NCBI GenBank assembly: GCA_003170655.1
Contig: PMYY01000251.1
Location: forward strand, 10,556 to 23,649
Reading direction: 5' to 3'
Source: Nitrospiraceae bacterium
Lineage (GTDB): Bacteria > Nitrospirota > Thermodesulfovibrionia > Thermodesulfovibrionales > Dissulfurispiraceae
Length of the DNA stretch: 13,094 nucleotides
Part shown: positions 6,330 through 12,949 of the stretch, one piece after another
Position numbering within the stretch: position 1 is the first letter of the stretch
Layout: every line of letters begins with the position of its first letter
Notes under the pieces: generated by a model
Seen by the model: only the letters and a program-made list of their open reading frames with translations
What the model was told of the DNA's origin: nothing
The model's database searches: none
Translations under genes and position numbers: made by a program

Positions 6330-6713
6330 ATGCAACAGATCGGACATTCCCCTCAGGAGGTGGCCAACCGAAGTACCGCCACGGGAGCTGTTGCTGGCAC
6401 AGCTATAGGAGCGGGCCTTGGCGCGGCAATCGGTGCCGCAGCTGGTCATGTTGGAACCGGAGCAGCCATTGGCGTCGGAAGCGGACTTCTTGTGGGAACT
6501 ACGACAGGTGCCAACGCGGGTCAGATGTACGGTTATGCCGCGCAACGCCGCTATGACATTGCATACACTCAGTGCATGTATGCTAAGGGAAACGATGTGC
6601 AGGGAATGAATGGAACTCAGTATCGTCGTGCTCGGAGAACTGCCCCGCCTCCTCCACCGGATTTAGGCTCTGAACCGCCGATCTATCAAACTCCACCACC
6701 TCCAGGGCCATAG
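6330..6713 (+). CDS. Glycine-zipper family protein, apparently lacking its N-terminal signal peptide
   Basis: The recognisable part is the glycine-zipper envelope-protein family. It begins with MQQIGHSPQEVANRSTATGA, followed by GxxxG-spaced glycines (GTAIGAGLGAAIGAAAG, GAAIGVGSGLLVG, GANAGQMYGY). A conserved RRYDIAYTQCMYAKGN block and a Pro-rich tail (PPPPP, PPPPGP) complete it. Relatives I remember start with a lipoprotein signal and 30-50 more residues before QQxG; nothing comparable lies upstream in any frame. The frame is open back to a TTG at 6240 (stop at 6231), but that stretch (MFIDGKRNRLWKGHA...) is unlike the family, and neither start has a ribosome site. Most likely this is a 5'-truncated remnant that would stay in the cytoplasm if made. 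Intact members are thought to insert in or associate with the outer membrane. Confidence 0.6.
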   Translation: MQQIGHSPQEVANRSTATGAVAGTAIGAGLGAAIGAAAGHVGTGAAIGVGSGLLVGTTTGANAGQMYGYAAQRRYDIAYTQCMYAKGNDVQGMNGTQYRRARRTAPPPPPDLGSEPPIYQTPPPPGP

Positions 6714-6776
6714 CAGTGTGGGCGAGCGGTGTCGATTGATCATTGCACGATTATGATGGGACATAGTTGAGGAGTG

Positions 6777-6809
6777 AAAAAAAGAGGAGAGCGGTATCAC
6801 CGTCTCCTC
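6777..6809 (-). terminator. Rho-independent terminator of the DUF1015-gap-pgk operon
   Basis: On the minus strand, GAGGAGA + CGGT pair with ACCG + (C) + TCTCCTC around a three-base loop, giving eleven pairs with one bulge. TTTTTTT (complement of the A-run 6777-6783) follows immediately. It lies 22 bases beyond the pgk stop. It lacks a T-run on the plus strand, so it serves pgk and not the glycine-zipper gene. Confidence 0.88.
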
Positions 6810-6831
6810 CCTCAGATTATTGCAGATCAGA

Positions 6832-8064
6832 CTATTCTTTTTTGTCGCTCAATGCGGAGATACCCGGCAGGTCTTTGCCTTCGAGCAACTGCAGCGATGC
6901 GCCGCCGCCTGTGGAAATAAAGGTGATGGTGTCGCTGACTCCCGCCTTGTGCACTGCGTAATCAGTATCGCCTCCACCGACTATCGTAAGGGCGTATGCA
7001 TCTGCTACTGAATGGGCTATCGCATAAGTCCCTCGTGAGAACGCATCGATCTCGAAGACGCCCATCGGACCGTTCCAGATGATCGTTTTGGCATCCTGGA
7101 TTGCCTCGGAAAAGAGCTTCACCGATGCAGGGCCTATGTCGAGGGCCTTCCAGCCCTTTGGTATCTCTTGAGTAGTGACGATCTTCGTTTCAGCTGCTGG
7201 CTCGATCGTCTGGGCTATGACGCTGTCGACGGGTATATAGAATTTGACATTCTTCTTTTTTAAATTATCTATTGTTTCCTTGGCGAAGTCGAGCATGTCG
7301 GTTTCCAGCAGGGAGTCGCCGACTTCATAGTCCATGGCCTTGATGAAAGTATATGCCATACCCCCGCCGATGATGACCTTGTCGACCTTGTCAGCGAGAT
7401 GCTGAAGCACGCCGATCTTGCCCGATACCTTCGATCCTCCGAGTATCGCGACAAAGGGCCTTACGGGATTCTCAACGACTCCCTTAAGATACTCAATCTC
7501 TTTTTTCATAAGGAATCCGGCAGCGGAGGGGAGGAACTTCGTGATCCCGACTGTCGAGGCATGCGCCCTGTGCGCCGCGCCAAAGGCATCGTTGATAAAA
7601 AAGTCGGCAAGCTTCGACATTGACTTGGCGAAGACCGCATCATTCTGCTCCTCTTCAGGATGAAAACGAAGGTTCTCTAGGAGGAGCACATCGCCCTCCT
7701 TCATCTTCGAGACCATGTTTTCGACCTGAGACCCGATACAGTCGGGTGCGAAATAGACCTCTTTGTTCAAGAGCCGCTGCAGCCGTTTAGCGACCGGGGC
7801 GAGGCTGTAGCGGGGATCGACCTTTCCTTTGGGTCTTCCAAAATGGGATGCGAGGATGACCTTTGCCCCTTCATCGATAGCGTAGTTGATGGTGGGCAGC
7901 GCCGACCTGATCCTGCGGTCATCGGTTATGACCATGTTAGCATCGAGCGGGACATTGAAATCTACCCTTATAAAGACCCTTTTCCCTTTGATGGGAAGAT
8001 CGTCAATGGTCATTTTCCCGAGTATATCTCCTACCTCGTGGGATATACCATTATTTCTGGCCAT
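6832..8064 (-). CDS. pgk: Phosphoglycerate kinase
   Basis: Pgk interconverts 1,3-bisphosphoglycerate + ADP and 3-phosphoglycerate + ATP in glycolysis and gluconeogenesis. The 410-residue protein shows all the signatures. These are RVDFNVP (about 33-39), SHFGRPKG (73-80), ENLRFHPEE (130-138), NDAFGAAHRAHAST (158-171) and GGSKVSGK (209-216). The nucleotide-binding side has WNGPMGVFE (330-338), GGGDTDYAV (363-371) and GGGASLQLLEG (386-396). I chose ATG 8064: it lies two bases after the gap stop with AGGAG six bases upstream. A start at 8013 (MTIDDLPIKGKRV) would match the usual ~393-residue length better but has no well-placed ribosome site. The frame also extends upstream inside gap without meaning. 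It is the last gene of the operon and is followed by a clear terminator. Confidence 0.97.
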   Translation of the reverse strand: MARNNGISHEVGDILGKMTIDDLPIKGKRVFIRVDFNVPLDANMVITDDRRIRSALPTINYAIDEGAKVILASHFGRPKGKVDPRYSLAPVAKRLQRLLNKEVYFAPDCIGSQVENMVSKMKEGDVLLLENLRFHPEEEQNDAVFAKSMSKLADFFINDAFGAAHRAHASTVGITKFLPSAAGFLMKKEIEYLKGVVENPVRPFVAILGGSKVSGKIGVLQHLADKVDKVIIGGGMAYTFIKAMDYEVGDSLLETDMLDFAKETIDNLKKKNVKFYIPVDSVIAQTIEPAAETKIVTTQEIPKGWKALDIGPASVKLFSEAIQDAKTIIWNGPMGVFEIDAFSRGTYAIAHSVADAYALTIVGGGDTDYAVHKAGVSDTITFISTGGGASLQLLEGKDLPGISALSDKKE

Positions 8065-8066
8065 TG

Positions 8067-9071
8067 TTAACTCCTCTTGCTGATGTAAATGGCGAGGTCC
8101 CTGAGACGTGAGCTGTATCCGGACTCGTTGTCGTACCACGAGATGATTTTGACGAGGCGCTTGTCGATCACCTTGGTCAGCGCCGCATCTACGATTGACG
8201 AGTAGCCTGAACCGTTGAAATCGATCGAGACAAGGGGCTCTTCGCAGAATGCCAGTATCCCTTTCATCGGGCCTTCAGCGGCCTTCTTCAGAGCGGAATT
8301 GATCTCCTCGGCAGATGTATCCTTGCTCAACTCTGCAACGAGGTCGATAACCGAAACATTCGGGGTGGGGACGCGAATAGACATGCCATCCAGCTTCCCC
8401 TTCAGTTCCGGAAGTACCAGTCCTACTGCCTTTGCAGCGCCGGTGGTTGTCGGAATCATCGAAACAGCCGCAGCGCGCGCTCTCCTTAGGTCTTTGTGAG
8501 GCAGGTCGAGGATCCGCTGATCGTTTGTGTACGAATGGATGGTGGTCATGAGCCCACGAAGTATGCCGAACTCGTTGTTGAGTACTTTTGCAACCGGCGC
8601 GAGACAATTAGTTGTGCATGAAGCATTTGAGATGATCTTGTGAGCGGCCGGGTCGAGCTTCTCCTCGTTCACGCCCATGCAGACGGTAATATCGGGATCT
8701 TTTGCGGGCGCCGAAATGATGACCCACTTGGCCCCGGCATCCAGGTGTTTCGAGGCAGACGCCCTGTCCGTAAACCTGCCGGTCGACTCGATTACGATAT
8801 CAACCTTGAGGTCCTTCCAAGGAAGTTTTTCGGGTGCGGTTTCGGCAAGAACCTTGATCGGCTTGCCGTCGACGATGAGAGCACCGTTTCCGACCTTCAC
8901 CTCTGCATCGAAGGGACAGTGGACTGAATCGTACTTCAAGAGGTGCGCCAGTGTTGCGGCATCAGTGAGATCATTGATGGCGACGATTTCGATATCGTCG
9001 TATCCCTTGCATTTCCTGAAAAAAATCCTTCCGATCCTGCCGAAGCCGTTAATCGCAACTCTTACTGGCAT
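8067..9071 (-). CDS. gap: Glyceraldehyde-3-phosphate dehydrogenase, type I
   Basis: This enzyme oxidises glyceraldehyde-3-phosphate to 1,3-bisphosphoglycerate with NAD and inorganic phosphate; the next gene product, Pgk, uses that compound. It has 334 residues, the usual length. The Rossmann motif INGFGRIGR is at 7-15, and Asp34 in AINDLTD indicates NAD rather than NADP preference. The catalytic Cys152 lies in SNASCTTNCLAP, with His179 as base in TTIHSYTNDQ. LDLPHKDLRRARAA and WYDNESGYSSR are also as in glycolytic enzymes of the Bacillus type. A strong AAGGAGG precedes ATG 9071. It sits 21 bases after the DUF1015 gene and two bases before pgk. Confidence 0.97.
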   Translation of the reverse strand: MPVRVAINGFGRIGRIFFRKCKGYDDIEIVAINDLTDAATLAHLLKYDSVHCPFDAEVKVGNGALIVDGKPIKVLAETAPEKLPWKDLKVDIVIESTGRFTDRASASKHLDAGAKWVIISAPAKDPDITVCMGVNEEKLDPAAHKIISNASCTTNCLAPVAKVLNNEFGILRGLMTTIHSYTNDQRILDLPHKDLRRARAAAVSMIPTTTGAAKAVGLVLPELKGKLDGMSIRVPTPNVSVIDLVAELSKDTSAEEINSALKKAAEGPMKGILAFCEEPLVSIDFNGSGYSSIVDAALTKVIDKRLVKIISWYDNESGYSSRLRDLAIYISKRS

Positions 9072-9092
9072 ACTATCCTCCTTAAAGCAGTT

Positions 9093-10337
9093 TTAGAATT
9101 TGTTGATGACCATTCCCGTCAGAAGTTTGGGATAAAAATAGGTGGATTTTGGAGGCATCCGCAAATTTGCGTACGCCACCCCCTCGATGTCGTCTACGCC
9201 CGTGGGATTCAGGAAAAAGACAGCATCATAGTCGCCGCTGTGAACCTGCCGCATAGCTTCCTTCACATCCATCTCATACGCCACATCGGTAATGCCGAGG
9301 TCCCTCTTGAGGATTAGCTCATGCAGCACTACTACATCGAGGCTGTTGAGGGAAGGGTGAAGGTCTTTCAGTTTTCCACCCAGGTATTTCAGAATGTACC
9401 ATTTGCGGTCTGTATTCAGGTAGAGGCCGAAGGTGTGCTTGCCTTCCTCCGAGACCACGCTGCTTATATCGGCGTCGGGCGGAAGCTCTTTAAATGCAAA
9501 ATCGGCCCCGAGCTTCTCAACGACTGCCTCTTTCCCTGAAATCCCCCTGACCATCCTGTGGGTCGGCAGTATCGTGATCCCTTCATCCGAAATGTTGGCG
9601 AGGAACATCAGAACATAGTCCCAGGGCCGGGGCGCATCATCGGTCCTGCCGGTCTTAAGGTCCATTTCTTTCTTGAATTCGACGGCCACTTCGTAGCGGT
9701 GGTGTCCGTCTGCGATAAAGATGGCCCTTTCGGACAGTTCCTTTGAAATCAATTCGGTCTTCGATGGGTCCGCAATCCTGAATAGCTTGTGAAAGGCCCC
9801 ATCGGAATCTTCTGCTGTGAGGTAAGGGTCGCCGCCGATAGAGTCGAGGATTTTTGACGTCACACGTTCGGGACTGTTGTATATCGAATAAATGGGGCTT
9901 ACATTTGCCATGCAATGTCTCATAAGATCCAGGCGGTCGGCTTTCGGTTTGGAACGGGTCATTTCGTGGGGATAGACGCCATTTCCGAGTTCGACAATCT
10001 TCATAAGACCGAAAATGCCCTTGAGCATCTTCCTCCGCCCCATATCCGTGTAATCCATTTCGCAGGCATAGAAGGCAGGCGCATCATCCCTGACGAGTAT
10101 GCCTGCGCGTGTCCATTCCTCAAGCATGGCAGCGGAACGAGTATACTTGTTGCTGCTTTCCGTATCCCCGGGCAGTTCCTTGCCGAAATCTATACGAACG
10201 ATATTGTGCGGACTCTTCTTGTAAAGCACATCTTTATATTCGGGCGATATCACGTCGTAGGGCGGCGCGATGACATCATTACCCGAAACCTTTTTGCGGT
10301 CAAAGAGAAGGCCTCTGAATGGACTTACTTTCGGCAT
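9093..10337 (-). CDS. DUF1015 family protein of unknown function
   Basis: This 414-residue cytoplasmic protein belongs to the DUF1015 (COG4198) family. Evidence is the N-terminal MPKVSPFRGLLFD and VIAPPYDVISPE, the segment PHEMTRSKPKADRLDLMR (123-140), and the family hallmark IADGHHRYE (208-216). The C-terminal half has FLNPTGVDDIEGVA. No biochemical function is established for the family that I know of. The paired His in ADGHHRYE suggest a catalytic or metal site, which is inference. It is the first gene of a unit with gap and pgk, 21 bases upstream of gap, which points to a link with central carbon metabolism. The promoter is at 10400-10428. The ribosome site is weak (AAGGG about 12 bases upstream). 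Confidence 0.9.
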   Translation of the reverse strand: MPKVSPFRGLLFDRKKVSGNDVIAPPYDVISPEYKDVLYKKSPHNIVRIDFGKELPGDTESSNKYTRSAAMLEEWTRAGILVRDDAPAFYACEMDYTDMGRRKMLKGIFGLMKIVELGNGVYPHEMTRSKPKADRLDLMRHCMANVSPIYSIYNSPERVTSKILDSIGGDPYLTAEDSDGAFHKLFRIADPSKTELISKELSERAIFIADGHHRYEVAVEFKKEMDLKTGRTDDAPRPWDYVLMFLANISDEGITILPTHRMVRGISGKEAVVEKLGADFAFKELPPDADISSVVSEEGKHTFGLYLNTDRKWYILKYLGGKLKDLHPSLNSLDVVVLHELILKRDLGITDVAYEMDVKEAMRQVHSGDYDAVFFLNPTGVDDIEGVAYANLRMPPKSTYFYPKLLTGMVINKF

Positions 10338-10399
10338 TAAATGGATTTCCCTTAGCTTTTAATAGTTTATTTGCACAGAGTTATCTGCAGAAGCCATGT

Positions 10400-10428
10400 A
10401 TTTTATCATGAAGGGGATGATAATTCAA
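10400..10428 (-). promoter_or_regulatory. Predicted sigma70 promoter of the DUF1015-gap-pgk operon
   Basis: On the minus strand, TTGAAT (10423-10428, 4 of 6) and TAAAAT (10400-10405, 5 of 6) are spaced by 17 bases. The expected transcription start near 10393 gives a leader of about 55 bases before the DUF1015 ATG. It lies in the 171-base gap between divergent transcription units. Confidence 0.5.
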
Positions 10429-10494
10429 ATTTAAGAGAATGACTTCAGAGCATGGTGCGCCGGCGGGATGGCTTAGGTTATCGATGATGAAAAT

Positions 10495-10503
10495 TGATAA
10501 AAT
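10495..10503 (+). promoter_or_regulatory. Candidate extended -10 promoter element of the nuclease-like gene
   Basis: TGATAAAAT reads as an extended -10 (TGn followed by TAAAAT, 5 of 6). It ends five bases before the ATG at 10509, so the start would fall on or next to the start codon. No convincing -35 box is visible, as extended -10 promoters allow, and no ribosome site precedes the ATG. Confidence 0.35.
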
Positions 10504-10508
10504 AAAGT

Positions 10509-11360
10509 ATGGTGACAGATGAGGCCCATGAGATATCGATTCTAAGAGAGGAAATCAAGCGTCTCAGGGGGTGTCTCAACCGTCTTACGCCTTCACTTTC
10601 GGTGATGCTCCGACGCCGCGGGTTCAACATTTACAAGAAAGAGCCACCCGCAGATCTGATTGTGCCCGACAAGCAATTCATCGACGGCTACTATGAAATG
10701 CTCAAGAAATATTCCTTCCGTATTTTCCTGCGCGATGTTATCAAACACCAGCCCTTGGTCGCTCTCGCGCAGGTAACGCGCTACGCGACAAAGGAGGTAA
10801 CCACTGAATATGTCCAGTACCTGGTCAACATTGGCATGCTCATTCCCGAAGGCGAAAACTTTAGGCTCCAGAGGGGGCCGATTAAGAGCTTCGGATCTAC
10901 CCTCGAGTGGTTTGTCTCCGAGATATTCTGCCGTGAATTCTCGGCAGAGACCATCTGGGGCGTGAAGATGAAGCATCGCACTGTCGGCGGTGATTACGAC
11001 CTCTTATCAAGGATCGAAGGTGCCATCATCTGCATGGAGATCAAATCATCGCCGCCAAGACAGATCTACCAGAATGAGATAGCATCTTTTTTTGAGAGGA
11101 CGCACGATCTGATGCCGGAGATGGCGATATTCTTCATGGATACCGAACTGAGGATGAAGGACAAAATAGTGCCAATGTTCGAGGAGGAGCTTAGGAATCG
11201 TTATCAAGATACTCCGGAGGTCAGGCGGGTGGATAGGGAGCTATTCGAGATTTCTGCTCAGGGAACGCACGGCCCGAAAAAGTTTATAATGAATGCGAAG
11301 GACAGTGTCGTCGCCAATATCGAAAAGGTGCTGGAGAGTCACTTCAGGGGAAGGGCATAA
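10509..11360 (+). CDS. Uncharacterised protein: predicted winged helix plus PD-(D/E)XK nuclease-like domain
   Basis: I do not recognise a named family for this 283-residue protein. A short charged helix or coil (about 4-22) comes first. A likely winged-helix segment (about 60-122) runs through LRDVIKHQPLVALAQVTR, VTTEYVQYLVNIGMLIPEG and the wing ENFRLQR. The region 128-215 fits the PD-(D/E)XK nuclease fold: Glu133 in a helix (STLEWFVSEIF), Asp162 or Asp164 in GGDYDLL, then CMEIKSS with Glu177 and Lys179. Beyond it, a following helix (QIYQNEIASFFERTHDL) and a hydrophobic strand (EMAIFFMD) complete the fold. This suggests DNA binding and metal-dependent cleavage, or a nuclease-derived binding role. 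The downstream Cys-rich gene starts on the very next base after TAA. It has no visible ribosome site and may be leaderless. The fold assignment is my inference from motif spacing. Confidence 0.75.
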   Translation: MVTDEAHEISILREEIKRLRGCLNRLTPSLSVMLRRRGFNIYKKEPPADLIVPDKQFIDGYYEMLKKYSFRIFLRDVIKHQPLVALAQVTRYATKEVTTEYVQYLVNIGMLIPEGENFRLQRGPIKSFGSTLEWFVSEIFCREFSAETIWGVKMKHRTVGGDYDLLSRIEGAIICMEIKSSPPRQIYQNEIASFFERTHDLMPEMAIFFMDTELRMKDKIVPMFEEELRNRYQDTPEVRRVDRELFEISAQGTHGPKKFIMNAKDSVVANIEKVLESHFRGRA

Positions 11361-11523
11361 ATGAAAGAAAAAGAGGTGTGCATCATCTGCGCGTGGAGGG
11401 CAACCTGCCAGAAACAATTTTCCATGAAGGCCCGGACAGAAATGTCCCGATTACTGCAAGGACATGACGCTCAGGGAGCCTGAGGATGCGGCAGAAGAGA
11501 GCGGAGAGCAGGGAACGAAATAG
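11361..11523 (+). pseudogene. Tiny cysteine-rich (zinc-finger-like) gene with a one-base frameshift
   Basis: ATG 11361 directly follows the stop of the nuclease-like gene. The first frame reads MKEKEVCIICAWRATCQKQF then SMKA, and would end at TGA 11481-11483 after 40 residues. The next frame resumes with GQKCPDYCKDMTLREPED and ends at TAG 11521-11523. Joining them by removing one C from the GGCCCGG at the junction gives a 53-residue protein with CxxCx5C and CPDYC, a plausible metal-binding pattern. I recall similar short 'CAWRATCQKxF...CPD' proteins in delta-group bacteria, without a known function. Either the gene is broken, or the assembly carries an indel error, or a programmed shift exists. 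No ribosome site of its own is needed because start and stop are adjacent. Confidence 0.6.
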
Positions 11524-11566
11524 TTGCCTAAAGGTATGAATGCATCTTTAACGGGAGGTGTCGCTC

Positions 11567-11947
11567 ATGGCAGAGAACAATCCATTCGCAGGCAGCGAAT
11601 ACGCTGAAGCACATGGCGTTCTTCGCACAATTATCCAGGAGCAAAGATACGAAGACTTCTACAATGGGCTTCAGGTCAACCTGCTTGGCCAGGAGGTCGA
11701 CCAATCAGACCGAAGAAATTATTACGAGAATTTCGTTTTGCCGTTTGTTATGGATTACGTAATCGGCAAGAGATTGCACGGCGATAAACTGATAAATTCG
11801 TGGAAAAGGTTTTTCAAGGAGACTATGTCAGGGAGGTCCTGGGAAGAAAGCATCCTCGATTCTCTGACAAAGGGTGGTGAGGCTTTTGCAGGGGCGGTAA
11901 AAGTAATTCAGAAAAATATTGATGAATTCGAGAAACGTAAGGTGTAA
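11567..11947 (+). CDS. Hypothetical soluble protein, 126 residues
   Basis: I do not recognise this protein. It is short, charged and without signal peptide or membrane segment. The start is ATG 11567, eight bases after GGGAGG; a GTG at 11558 lies inside that ribosome site and is less likely. The sequence looks helical throughout: EAHGVLRTIIQEQRYEDFY, a hydrophobic centre FVLPFVMDYVIGKRL, and a C-terminal amphipathic helix VKVIQKNIDEFEKRK. It follows the Cys-rich gene by 43 bases on the same strand and may belong to the same transcription unit. It converges on the CPBP protease gene, with 16 bases between the two stops. Coding is supported by the strong ribosome site and natural composition. 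Confidence 0.75.
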   Translation: MAENNPFAGSEYAEAHGVLRTIIQEQRYEDFYNGLQVNLLGQEVDQSDRRNYYENFVLPFVMDYVIGKRLHGDKLINSWKRFFKETMSGRSWEESILDSLTKGGEAFAGAVKVIQKNIDEFEKRKV

Positions 11948-11963
11948 GCCTCCAGGCCTGCTT

Positions 11964-12827
11964 CTATTCAGATTTTGCAAATAGCATTTCAGCTGAGTGA
12001 TACAAGACGACCTGGAGAACAGATAATGCCGAAACATATTGAAATGGAGAAAAGGTGATATCTCCGGTTTGCCTGAATAACAGATAGAAAGGCATCGTCA
12101 AAATGGTGAGGTTGTATATGAAATGTAGCAAAATGCAGACCGACAGCGATTTGGTTTCATAATATAAATATCCCAGAAGCAGGCCCAGAATAAAGATACC
12201 GGGATTCGTATCCCAATGCATCAGAGTCCAGATAAGAGAAGAGGTCACGATGACGGATGATTTTCCTAGTTTCTGCCTGAGCGCGTTTACGGAAAAGTAT
12301 CTGCACACGATCTCTTCGCCCGCAACACCGAATATTTCGGTCAAAATAAATATCGGCAGCACGATGAAAGGGTTGTTGTAAACGGCCTCCAGTATGATTA
12401 AATTGCCCGGCCCCAAATATTCCAATCTTCCCTGAAGCGCGCCCACCGATTCGAATACTGTAAATGACGTATAAATGAAGAAGCACAGGATGACGATATA
12501 GGTACCCGACCGGCGTTCAAAGCGCGGGAAGAGCAGAAGACTTCTGAACGATGCCCGCAACGGCGTAAATCGTGCAACGGCAGCGATAAGTGCCGTTGTT
12601 AAAGCAATATGAACTACTATGAAAAAATAAAATATGACATGTTTATTCGTTTGAAATGCAAAGTATAAATAAAGAATGGCGTAATAGGCGATTAAAACAG
12701 ACAGGACCGTGCTCAAGTCCCTCAGGTTGAAATCATTATTTGGAGGTTTTCCCTTTATTCTCTCGAGCAATAGAGGAATACTTATGCCAATGAGAATGCT
12801 TAAGATGTTAAATAGATAATATTCCAT
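11964..12827 (-). CDS. CPBP-family intramembrane metalloprotease (CAAX protease / bacteriocin-processing type)
   Basis: This 287-residue polytopic membrane protein has about eight predicted hydrophobic segments. The Abi/CPBP signature is complete: EEIVCR (Glu171, Glu172, Arg176) in GVAGEEIVCRYF, then WTLMH (His204), then HFIYN (His235, Asn239) in VCILLHFIYN. These residues form the presumed zinc site in the membrane. Relatives include eukaryotic Rce1 and bacterial proteins tied to bacteriocin maturation or immunity. The substrate here cannot be inferred, and no peptide or bacteriocin gene is next to it. ATG 12827 has GGAG only a few bases upstream, closer than usual. It is transcribed alone from a near-consensus promoter at 12921-12949, and convergent with the preceding plus-strand cassette. 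Confidence 0.88.
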   Translation of the reverse strand: MEYYLFNILSILIGISIPLLLERIKGKPPNNDFNLRDLSTVLSVLIAYYAILYLYFAFQTNKHVIFYFFIVVHIALTTALIAAVARFTPLRASFRSLLLFPRFERRSGTYIVILCFFIYTSFTVFESVGALQGRLEYLGPGNLIILEAVYNNPFIVLPIFILTEIFGVAGEEIVCRYFSVNALRQKLGKSSVIVTSSLIWTLMHWDTNPGIFILGLLLGYLYYETKSLSVCILLHFIYNLTILTMPFYLLFRQTGDITFSPFQYVSALSVLQVVLYHSAEMLFAKSE

Positions 12828-12920
12828 TTCTCCAAATCAGCGGGTGATATGGTTTGCGTTCTTGCTTCCCTCGTTAAATCAGAACAACCGCAGTATATCC
12901 GCGGGCCTGTGCATGGAATG

Positions 12921-12949
12921 ATTCTATGCTTGAAGATGAGGACTGTCAA
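12921..12949 (-). promoter_or_regulatory. Near-consensus sigma70 promoter of the CPBP protease gene
   Basis: On the minus strand, TTGACA (12944-12949, 6 of 6) and TAGAAT (12921-12926, 5 of 6) are spaced by the ideal 17 bases. The expected start near 12914 gives a leader of roughly 87 bases. This is the best promoter match in the window. Confidence 0.65.

Noticed and set aside
8215..9096. Overlapping plus- and minus-strand frames inside gap
   Set aside because: They arise from biased codon use in gap; no motifs or starts support them.
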